From: Methylobacterium longum | Lineage (GTDB): Bacteria; Pseudomonadota; Alphaproteobacteria; Rhizobiales; Beijerinckiaceae | Length of the DNA: 64,000 bases | Assembly (NCBI RefSeq): GCF_022179385.1 | Contig: NZ_BPQS01000027.1 | Span: forward strand, 1-64,000 | Direction: 5' to 3' | Part shown: one piece after another, positions 9,204 through 16,290 of the stretch | Layout of the letters: each line of letters opens with the position of its first letter | How positions within the stretch are numbered: the first letter of the stretch is position 1 | Program-made: the position numbers and the translations under genes | Notes under the pieces: generated by a model | Databases searched by the model: none | Seen by the model: the letters and a program-made list of their open reading frames with translations, nothing else | What the model was told of the DNA's origin: nothing

Positions 9204-10688
9204 TCACAGGCACGGATCGTCCGCCGCCGCAAGGCGCCCGTGATCGATCGCCTTGCGGAAGAGCGCGTGATCCGCCGCGTTCCGCTCGGCATAGGCCGCC
9301 GCCCAGTCGGCGATCGCGCCGCCGAGGTCGTGATGCTTGCCGCTTCCGCAGTAGCCGGCGATCGCCGCCGCGTCCCCGGTCCGGGCGTGGGCGCGGGCGA
9401 GCAGCGCCCCGTAGGCGTACGAGAAGGTCAGCAGCGGCGCGCCGGACATCCGCGCCAGGGGGAGCGCGCCCTTCAGGTTCTTCATCTGCCGCACGTAGAA
9501 CGGCCGCCCCGCGATGCTGGTCCAGCCGAGGAGCGGATCGCCCACCGCCTGGAGCAGCCGCTGACCGTAGATCACGCGCTCGCCCTCGTGCCCCGCATAG
9601 GGTGCGGGCATGCCCGGCAGGTACGGGGCGTGGGCGGGGCGGACCGCCTCCTTGACCTGCAGGAACAGCGCGTCGGCGTCAGAATTGCCGAACAGCAGCG
9701 CGAGGTAGGCACGGGTTCCGACGCTCCCGATCCCGACGACGCGATGGGCGACGTCGACCACATGATAGCGGTCGAGCATGAAGCGGCGCTCGCGGGGCAG
9801 GGTCTCGGCGTAGCGTTCCAGGCCGGTGACGACGCCCTCGCGCGTCGCCTCGTCGACCGGAGTCAGGATCGGCGGATCAGCCTGCAGACGCCAGCTGCCG
9901 TCGGTGCGCCGCTCCGCGACCTGCCCGAGCAGGCTGCGGTTGTTCCGGCGCCGGGCCTTGTCCACCGCGTGCCGCACCACGGCCCGGGCCTCCATGTCCA
10001 TCCGCAGACCGGCGATGTGCGGGGTATCGGCGCGCGTGGTCTGGTACCAGACGTCCAGCGATCCCTGCGGCGCAAGGCGCCGCATCGTCTGCTGATAGCC
10101 GGCGACCACCTCCATGACGGCGTTGCGCCGCTCCCCCGCCGTCGCGCCGGCATCCGCTGTGGCCACCGCGAGGCCGGCCGCAAGGCGCTTGAGATCCCAT
10201 TCCCAGGGGCCGATCGTCACCTCGTCGAAGTCGTTGAGATCGAGGACGATGTCGCGCTGGGGCGTGCCGAACAGGCCGAAATTGTCGATGTGGGCGTCGC
10301 CGTTCATCACGACGTCGATACCGCTGCGGGGGCCACGCGACAGGTCCCAGGCCATCACGGGCGCGGCTCCGCGCAGGAACGCGAAGGGCGAACTCGCCAT
10401 CCGGGCGACCCGCAGCGGGAGCAGGTGCGGCTGGCGGCCCTCGTGCGCCGCCTCGATCAGGTCGACCGGGTCCGGCCGGTCCGAATCGGCTTTGAGCACG
10501 GCCTGGGCCGCGTGGGGCACCTCGGCGCGCAGCCGCTTGCCGGCGTGGCGGCGCTTGTCCCAGGATTCGACCCCCGCGCGCAGGTCGATGCGGGGGAAAT
10601 CGGCGATCGGTGCGAGCACCGATGCCGCGGCCGAGGCATGCGCGTCCCCGTCATCCGGCGCTGTCTTGTCGCTTTCCAGGCGGTCCAT
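9204..10688 (-). CDS. DUF2252 family protein
   Basis: A 494-residue protein of the DUF2252 family, recognised by the kinase-like core GDAHIDNFG and LDLNDFDEVTIGPWEWDLKRLA. These motifs look like a remote version of the catalytic loop and metal-binding acids of aminoglycoside phosphotransferase-type folds. The biochemical function is not established. It converges with the LysR gene (9 bases between stops) and is divergent from the ThDP-enzyme gene cluster, with about 265 bases between starts. Confidence 0.82.
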   Translation of the reverse strand: MDRLESDKTAPDDGDAHASAAASVLAPIADFPRIDLRAGVESWDKRRHAGKRLRAEVPHAAQAVLKADSDRPDPVDLIEAAHEGRQPHLLPLRVARMASSPFAFLRGAAPVMAWDLSRGPRSGIDVVMNGDAHIDNFGLFGTPQRDIVLDLNDFDEVTIGPWEWDLKRLAAGLAVATADAGATAGERRNAVMEVVAGYQQTMRRLAPQGSLDVWYQTTRADTPHIAGLRMDMEARAVVRHAVDKARRRNNRSLLGQVAERRTDGSWRLQADPPILTPVDEATREGVVTGLERYAETLPRERRFMLDRYHVVDVAHRVVGIGSVGTRAYLALLFGNSDADALFLQVKEAVRPAHAPYLPGMPAPYAGHEGERVIYGQRLLQAVGDPLLGWTSIAGRPFYVRQMKNLKGALPLARMSGAPLLTFSYAYGALLARAHARTGDAAAIAGYCGSGKHHDLGGAIADWAAAYAERNAADHALFRKAIDHGRLAAADDPCL

Positions 10689-10953
10689 CGATAACCAATC
10701 CGTGCGCGCCGGACCGCCTCGACCTTACGGACGTCATCCCGGCACCGGGCAGACTTCCATACGGTAGCATCCGCCCGGCTCTGTGACTTTCCGACCCTGC
10801 GCGGCCCTTGACCGCTCTACGGGCCGGCCCTCTAACGAACCGCTATTCGGGAAGCGTTTCTTCGTCCCGTGCCGTTCCGTTGGAGGCCGCTCGACGCGCG
10901 GGCCAGGAGCGGACCGGGATCGCGGGCGCGCCGTTGCATCAGCGAGACTTCGC

Positions 10954-12606
10954 ATGCCCAAGGGTTCAGATCTACTCGTGGCGGCCCTCGAGAACGAGGG
11001 CGTCGACCGCATCTTCGGGATCCCCGGCGAAGAGAATCTCGACGTCGTCGAATCCCTGCGCAATTCCAAGATCGAGCTGGTCCTGACCCGCCACGAGCAG
11101 GCGGCGAGCTTCATGGCCGCCACCCACGGCCGCCTCACCGGCCGTCCCGGCGTCTGCCTCTCGACGCTGGGCCCGGGCGCGCTCAATTTCTCCACCGGCG
11201 CGGCCTACGCCCATCTCGGCGCCATGCCGATGATCATCATCACCGGACAGAAGGGCATCCTGTCCTCGCGCCAGGCGAAATTCCAGATCGTCGACGTGAT
11301 CAGCTCGATGAAGCCGATCACCAAGATGGCCCGGCAGATCGTCTCGGCCTCCTCGATCCCCAGCATCGTGCGCGACGCCTTCCGGGTCGCCACCGAGGAG
11401 CGGCCCGGACCGGTGCTGCTGGAGCTGCCCGAGGACATCGCCTCGGAACAGGCCGAGGCTCATCTGGTGCCCTCGCACCCGATCGATATCCCGGTCGCCC
11501 ACCCGGCCGCCATCGAGCGCGCCGCCGCCATGATCCTGAAGGCCAAGCGCCCGCTGATCATGCTGGGCGCCGCCGCGAGCCGCCCCCGCGCCACCGGCGA
11601 GCTCGGCGGCTTCGTGCAGCGCACTGGCATCCCGTTCTTCACCACCCAGATGGGCAAGGGCACCGTCGCGGGCGGGACCGACCTCTACATGGGCACCGCG
11701 GCGCTCTCCGAGCGCGACTACGTCCACGAGGCGATCGACCGGGCCGACCTGATCATCGCCATCGGCCACGACACGATCGAGAAGCCGCCCTTCTTCATGG
11801 GCCAGGCCGACCAGAAGGTCCTGCACATCAGCTACATGCCGGCCAACGTCGAGCAGGTGTACTACCCCGACGCCGAGGTGGTGGGCGATCTCGGACCGAC
11901 CCTGAAGCTGCTCGCCGAGAAGCTCGACGGCAAGCTCCCCAACGCCGGCGCGCTGCTGCACCTGCGCGAGCACATCCTCACCCATATCGGTGACCGGGCC
12001 GGCGAGGATCGCTTCCCGGTGACCCCGCAGCGCCTCGTGCGCGACGTGCGCCGGGTGATCCCCGAGGATGGCATCGTCTGCCTCGACAACGGCATGTACA
12101 AGATCTGGTTCGCCCGGAACTACCGGACCTACGTCGCCAACACGCTGCTCCTCGACAACGCGCTGGCCACGATGGGCGCGGGCCTGCCCTCGGCCATGAT
12201 GGCGGCGATGCTCTACCCGAACCGCCGCGTCATGGCGGTCTGCGGCGATGGCGGCTTCATGATGAACAGCCAGGAGATGGAGACCGCGGTGCGGCTCAAG
12301 CTCAATCTGGTGGTGCTGGTGCTCGACGACTCGGCCTACGGGATGATCCGCTGGAAGCAGGCCGTCGACAAGTTCGCCGATTACGGCATGACCTTCAACA
12401 ATCCGGACTTCGTTCTCTACGCCAAGTCGTACGGGGCCACCGGCCACCGGGTCGAATCGGTCAACGACCTCGTGCCGACCCTGGACCGGGCCTTCGCGGC
12501 GGGCGGCGTCCACCTCGTGGCGGTGCCGATCGACTATTCCGAGAACACCCGCGTGCTGGTCGACGAGCTGCGCGCGAAGGTGAAGGATTTCGAGCCCGCC
12601 GAGTGA
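10954..12606 (+). CDS. ThDP-dependent 2-oxoacid decarboxylase/acetolactate synthase-like enzyme (candidate 2-oxoglutarate decarboxylase)
   Basis: A 550-residue three-domain thiamine-diphosphate enzyme. Visible are the catalytic Glu48 in TRHEQAASF, the FGIPGEENLD opening, and the ThDP/Mg motif starting GDG at 431-433. That motif ends in LDDSAYGMIRWKQ, with Asp-Asp where many relatives have Asn-Asn. The family is normally labelled acetolactate synthase large subunit, but no regulatory subunit (ilvH) is adjacent. The C-terminal PIDYSEN signature and overall pattern recall the cyanobacterial ilvB-like protein characterised as 2-oxoglutarate decarboxylase beside a succinic semialdehyde dehydrogenase. 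That parallel is from memory. With the downstream SSADH and PHA genes, 2-oxoglutarate decarboxylation is a reasonable inference, but anabolic or catabolic acetolactate synthesis is not excluded. The ATG at 10954 is preferred over longer in-frame starts. Confidence 0.85.
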   Translation: MPKGSDLLVAALENEGVDRIFGIPGEENLDVVESLRNSKIELVLTRHEQAASFMAATHGRLTGRPGVCLSTLGPGALNFSTGAAYAHLGAMPMIIITGQKGILSSRQAKFQIVDVISSMKPITKMARQIVSASSIPSIVRDAFRVATEERPGPVLLELPEDIASEQAEAHLVPSHPIDIPVAHPAAIERAAAMILKAKRPLIMLGAAASRPRATGELGGFVQRTGIPFFTTQMGKGTVAGGTDLYMGTAALSERDYVHEAIDRADLIIAIGHDTIEKPPFFMGQADQKVLHISYMPANVEQVYYPDAEVVGDLGPTLKLLAEKLDGKLPNAGALLHLREHILTHIGDRAGEDRFPVTPQRLVRDVRRVIPEDGIVCLDNGMYKIWFARNYRTYVANTLLLDNALATMGAGLPSAMMAAMLYPNRRVMAVCGDGGFMMNSQEMETAVRLKLNLVVLVLDDSAYGMIRWKQAVDKFADYGMTFNNPDFVLYAKSYGATGHRVESVNDLVPTLDRAFAAGGVHLVAVPIDYSENTRVLVDELRAKVKDFEPAE

Positions 12607-12649
12607 CCTTGGCCTCGCAGAGACTCGGCATGCAAGACAGGGAAGCGCG

Positions 12650-13825
12650 ATGAATCCGTTCACCTTCCAGACCACGCCGAACGTGCTGTTCGAGGCCGGC
12701 GCCTCCCGGAAGCTGCCGGAGATCGTCGGCAGTTTCGGGGCCAAGCGCGTCCTGCTGGTCACCGACAAGGGCGTGCGCGGCGCCGGGCTGACCCGGGCCG
12801 CCGAGACGGCTCTGACCTCCGCGGGCGTCACCCTGGACGTCTACGAGGACGTAGTTGCCGACCCGCCCTCCACGGTGATCGAGGCGGCAGCCAGGCGCGC
12901 CCGGGAGCTCGGGACCGATCTCGTCCTGTCGATCGGCGGCGGCTCGGCGCTCGATACCGCCAAGCTCGTGGCCTACCTCGCCAAGTCGGACGAGCCGCTC
13001 GACGCGATCTACGGCGTCGGCCTCGCCAAGGGCGACCGCCTGCCGCTGATCCTCGTACCCACAACGGCCGGCACCGGCTCCGAGGTGACGCCGATCTCGA
13101 TCGTCACGACGCCGACCACCGAGAAGAAGGGCGTCGTCGCCCCGAAGCTCCTGCCCGACTGGGCGGTGCTCGACCCGGAGCTGACGCTGGGCCTTCCGTC
13201 CCACGTGACGGCCGCCACCGGCATCGACGCCATGGTCCACGCCATCGAGGCCTTCACCAGCAAGAACAAGAAGAACCCGATCTCCGACCAGCTCGCCAAG
13301 CAGGCGTTGGCGCTGCTCTCGGCCAACATCCGCACCGCCTGCACGGACGGCAAGAACCTCGAGGCGCGCTCCGGCATGCTGCTCGGTTCGATGCTGGCCG
13401 GCATGGCCTTCGCCAACGCGCCGGTCGCGGCGGTGCACGCCCTCGCCTACCCGGTCGGCGCACTCTTCCACGTGCCGCACGGGCTCTCGAACGCCCTCGT
13501 GTTGATGGGGGTGATGCGCTTCAACCTCTCCCACGCGGAGGGACTCTACGCCGAGCTGGCGCCGATCCTCGACCCGGCCGCCGCGGATCTGCCGCAGCCT
13601 GAGGCCGCCAAGCGCTTCGTCGAGAGCCTCGACGCGATCTGCCGCGACTGCAAGGTGCCAGCCTCCCTCGCCGAGGTCGGCGTCGCCCGGCAGGACCTGG
13701 AGCGCATGGCCACCGACGCGATGAAGCAGACGCGGCTCCTCGTGAACAACCCGCGCGAGGTCACCTACGACGACGCCTTTGCGATCTACGCCGAGGCCCT
13801 CGGTGAGACGCGCCCGGCGGCGTGA
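12650..13825 (+). CDS. Iron-containing (type III) alcohol dehydrogenase, candidate 4-hydroxybutyrate dehydrogenase
   Basis: A 391-residue Fe-ADH. The NAD-binding GGGSALDTAK and TTAGTGSEVT segments are present, as are the metal ligands in GIDAMVHAIEAF and HALAYPVGALFHVPHG (one Asp, three His). Family members reduce aldehydes or oxidise alcohols, and 4-hydroxybutyrate dehydrogenase (GbdA-type) is among them. Here it sits 43 bases downstream of the ThDP enzyme, with GGGAAG-like spacing before the ATG, and upstream of PHA synthase genes. Reduction of succinic semialdehyde to 4-hydroxybutyrate would fit. 1,3-propanediol- or butanol-type activity is also possible from the sequence alone. Confidence 0.87.
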   Translation: MNPFTFQTTPNVLFEAGASRKLPEIVGSFGAKRVLLVTDKGVRGAGLTRAAETALTSAGVTLDVYEDVVADPPSTVIEAAARRARELGTDLVLSIGGGSALDTAKLVAYLAKSDEPLDAIYGVGLAKGDRLPLILVPTTAGTGSEVTPISIVTTPTTEKKGVVAPKLLPDWAVLDPELTLGLPSHVTAATGIDAMVHAIEAFTSKNKKNPISDQLAKQALALLSANIRTACTDGKNLEARSGMLLGSMLAGMAFANAPVAAVHALAYPVGALFHVPHGLSNALVLMGVMRFNLSHAEGLYAELAPILDPAAADLPQPEAAKRFVESLDAICRDCKVPASLAEVGVARQDLERMATDAMKQTRLLVNNPREVTYDDAFAIYAEALGETRPAA

Positions 13826-13847
13826 GGGCGCGTCTCGCCATTCTCGA

Positions 13848-13958
13848 CCTCATCCTGAGGTGCGGCGAAGCCGCCTCGAAGGAGCCCTCCAGAAGCCGCT
13901 GCCGTCCCTGGAGCCCTCCTTCGAGGCCTCCGTTGCGCTCCGGCACCTCAGGATGAGG
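13848..13958. repeat. Palindromic intergenic repeat, copy 1 (111 bp)
   Basis: The ends CCTCATCCTGAGG and CCTCAGGATGAGG are inverted copies of each other. Inside, GCCTCGAAGGAGCCCTCC pairs with GGAGCCCTCCTTCGAGGC. The whole element can fold into a long hairpin between the alcohol dehydrogenase and phaE. A related copy in the opposite orientation lies at about 27211-27308. This resembles a REP/MITE-like family of dispersed elements. Confidence 0.8.
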
Positions 13959-14066
13959 GTTCAGGGCGGGAGCGATCAAGGGTTTGCGCGACGGGCGATC
14001 GAGCCCGTGCGCTGACGACACGTTCTGCGGCATCGCGGGGCCGGAACGGCCGGGAGGAACGCCAGC

Positions 14067-14891
14067 ATGGACCAGTTCGACGCGTTCCGCGCGATGGGCG
14101 AGTTCTGGACCCGGGCCGGCGCGGGCTTCCTTACCCCCGGCGCCGGGCAGTCAGCCCCCACTTTCGGCTGGCCGACCTTTCCGGCGGCCGATCTCTCCGG
14201 CCTCGCGACCGCGCAGGCCAAGCTGACCGAGGCCTGGACCTCTGCGACCGCGTTGTCCCAGACCCTGACGGCGTCGCTGCAGGGCGGCCCCGGCGCGCCG
14301 GACCCGACCGCGGGCGCCGTGCTGGCCCGGATCTTCGATCCCCAGGCCTGGCTCGGCGGCTCGGGCGAGTTCGACGCCGCGCTCACCCGCATGGCCGAAG
14401 GACCTCAGCTCGCCGATCTGTGGCAGACGGAGCGGCGCTACGCGGCCCTGTTCACCGCTTGGGCGAGCCTGCGGCGGGCGCAGAGCGAGCACCAGGCCGT
14501 GATGCTGGACGCCTGGACGCGCGCCGCCGGCACCTTCGCCCAGGAAGCCAATGCCCGCGCCGAGCGCGGCGAGAGCTTCGCCTCCGCCCGAGACATGATG
14601 ACCCGCTGGATCGAGACCGCCAACGCGGTCCTGCTGGAGGTCCAGCGCTCGGAGAAGTTCCTAACCTCGCAGCGGACGGTGCTGCGGGCCTCCACCGACC
14701 TCCGGCTCGCCCAGCAGGATGTCGCGGCCTTCCTGTCCGAGTTCTACGGCCAGCCGACCCGCGCCGAGCTCGACGATGTGCACAAGAGCCTGACCGAGCT
14801 GCGCCGCGAGGTGCGGGCGCTCCGCCGCGAGCGCCGCGCGGCCAGAGCCAAGGCGGACGGCGCGCGCGCCGCGGAGGAATCCCATGGCTGA
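14067..14891 (+). CDS. phaE: Class III poly(R)-hydroxyalkanoate synthase subunit PhaE
   Basis: A 274-residue protein with the PhaE pattern: a helical body rich in Trp and Arg, the RSEKFLTSQRTVLRASTDLRL stretch split around residue 195-215, and FYGQPTRAELDDVHKSLTELRREVRALRRE near the C-terminus. The end is a basic coiled-coil tail. PhaE is the non-catalytic partner of class III PhaC and is needed for polymerase activity on granules. It has a strong GGGAGGAA ribosome site before the ATG. Its stop overlaps the phaC start (ATGGCTGA, 8-bp overlap), so the two are probably translationally coupled. It is somewhat shorter than the ~330-380 residues I expect for purple-sulfur-bacterium PhaE. Confidence 0.85.
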   Translation: MDQFDAFRAMGEFWTRAGAGFLTPGAGQSAPTFGWPTFPAADLSGLATAQAKLTEAWTSATALSQTLTASLQGGPGAPDPTAGAVLARIFDPQAWLGGSGEFDAALTRMAEGPQLADLWQTERRYAALFTAWASLRRAQSEHQAVMLDAWTRAAGTFAQEANARAERGESFASARDMMTRWIETANAVLLEVQRSEKFLTSQRTVLRASTDLRLAQQDVAAFLSEFYGQPTRAELDDVHKSLTELRREVRALRRERRAARAKADGARAAEESHG

Positions 14892-16044
14892 CCAGGAGAG
14901 CCGCACCCCGGAGAGCTCCAACCCGGAGCCCCCGAAGGCGCCGGCCGCGCCGCTCGCCCTGACCCCGGCCGAGATGCTCGCCGAGGTCGGCACCCTCGGC
15001 CAGCGCATCAGTGCCGGCGCCAAGCTGTTCGCGGAGGTCCGCGACGCGGATGTCGCGATCGCCACCACGCCGAAGGATCTGGTCTGGAGCCAGGACAAGG
15101 TGAGTCTCTACCGCTACCGGCCCCTCGCCGAGAGTCGGGGGCTGCCGCCGGTCCTGATCGTCTACGGCCTGATCGGCCGCTACACGATGGCGGACCTGCA
15201 GGAGGACCGCTCGCTGGTGCGCAACCTCCTGAATCTCGGCCTCGACCTCTACGTGGTCGACTGGGGCAATCCGGGCCGGGCCGACCGCTACGTCACCATC
15301 GACGATTACGTCGACGGCTACCTCGCCGAGTGCGTCGCCTTCATCCAGGAGGCGGCCGGGCGGGAGACGATCAGCCTGCTCGGGATCTGCGAGGGCGGCG
15401 TCTTCACCACCTGCTACGCGGCGCTCTATCCCGAGACCGTCAACGCGATGGTGCTGACGATCACGCCGATCGACTTCCACGCCGATGCCCGGGACGCCCG
15501 CGCCGGCCACGGCTTCATCAACGTCTGGACGCGCTCGCTGACGCCCGAGGATGTCGACCGGCTGATCGACGCGCAGGGCACCCTACCCGGCGCCTTCATG
15601 GGCTCGGTGTTCTCGATGATGACGCCGATGCGCACCATGACGAAGTACAACCTCGACTTGCTCGACGCCCTGGACGACAAGAAGAAGTTCCTGAACTTCC
15701 TCCGCATGGAGAAGTGGATCGCCGACCGTCCGGACCATCCCGGCGAGGCGGCCAAGCAGTGGCTGAAGGATCTCTACCAGGACAACAAGCTGGTGCGGAG
15801 CGCCTTCGAGCTCGGCGGCCGGACGGTGGACCTGAAGCGGATCACCTGCCCGGTGTTGAACGTCTTCGCGCAGGACGACCACATCATCCCGCCCGCCACC
15901 TCGCAGGCGCTGAAGGGCCGGATCGGCACGAGCGATTACACAGAGATGGGTCTGCCTGGTGGCCATGTCGGCGTCTTCGTCGGCGGCAAGGCCCAGAAGC
16001 TGCTGGGCTCGGGCATCGCCGACTGGCTCGGCAAGCGGGGGTAG
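14884..16044 (+). CDS. phaC: Class III poly(R)-hydroxyalkanoate synthase subunit PhaC
   Basis: A 386-residue alpha/beta-hydrolase-fold polymerase. The lipase-like box is GICEGG with the nucleophile Cys169. Asp332 (AQDDHIIP) and His361 (GGHVGVF) complete the triad, with the 29-residue Asp-His spacing seen in characterised class III enzymes. The VYGLIGRYTMADLQEDRSLVRNLL and DLYVVDWGNP regions are typical of PhaC. It links hydroxyacyl-CoA units into polyester and works with PhaE. Length and the adjacent phaE make it class III rather than the ~600-residue class I enzyme common in this group. This implies a second, separate polymerisation system if a class I phaC exists elsewhere in the genome. 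AGGAA precedes the ATG inside the phaE end. Confidence 0.93.
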   Translation: MADQESRTPESSNPEPPKAPAAPLALTPAEMLAEVGTLGQRISAGAKLFAEVRDADVAIATTPKDLVWSQDKVSLYRYRPLAESRGLPPVLIVYGLIGRYTMADLQEDRSLVRNLLNLGLDLYVVDWGNPGRADRYVTIDDYVDGYLAECVAFIQEAAGRETISLLGICEGGVFTTCYAALYPETVNAMVLTITPIDFHADARDARAGHGFINVWTRSLTPEDVDRLIDAQGTLPGAFMGSVFSMMTPMRTMTKYNLDLLDALDDKKKFLNFLRMEKWIADRPDHPGEAAKQWLKDLYQDNKLVRSAFELGGRTVDLKRITCPVLNVFAQDDHIIPPATSQALKGRIGTSDYTEMGLPGGHVGVFVGGKAQKLLGSGIADWLGKRG

Positions 16045-16084
16045 GATGGTCGCTCATCGGTCCGAGACGGGCGCGACGTCCCTC

Positions 16085-16261
16085 CCCTCCCCCGTTTGCG
16101 GGGGAGGGTCGCCCCTGCATCGGCAGGGGGCGGGACTGGGGGACCCGGGTACAGGAAGGGGCGCGGCCGACCTGACATTCGGGGTTCCAGTCCTCACCGT
16201 CGCGTCCCTCTCCCGACCCGCTCCGGAGACCGCCCTCCCCCGCACGGGGGCGCGGGAGAGG
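16085..16261. repeat. GC-rich hairpin cluster between phaC and the CoA transferase
   Basis: The 246 bases between the two genes contain a perfect 10-bp stem with a TTTG loop (16085-16108, arms CCCTCCCCCG and CGGGGGAGGG). A second palindrome lies around 16206-16261 with arms CCTCTCCC and GGGAGAGG enclosing CCCCCGCACGGGGG. The structure looks like a dispersed repeat. It could also attenuate transcription or protect phaEC mRNA. No gene is seen in this gap. Confidence 0.65.
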
Positions 16262-16290
16262 CGCGCATTCCGGGCGCCGAGGACCAATCC

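Noticed and set aside
10783..10953. N-terminal extension of the ThDP enzyme
   Set aside because: Arg/Gly/Ser-rich low-complexity sequence before MPKGSDLL, which is a normal family start.
10972..12831. Very long minus-strand open frame opposite the ThDP enzyme
   Set aside because: His/Asp/Val-rich translation typical of the complement of a GC-rich gene; the plus strand has intact catalytic motifs.
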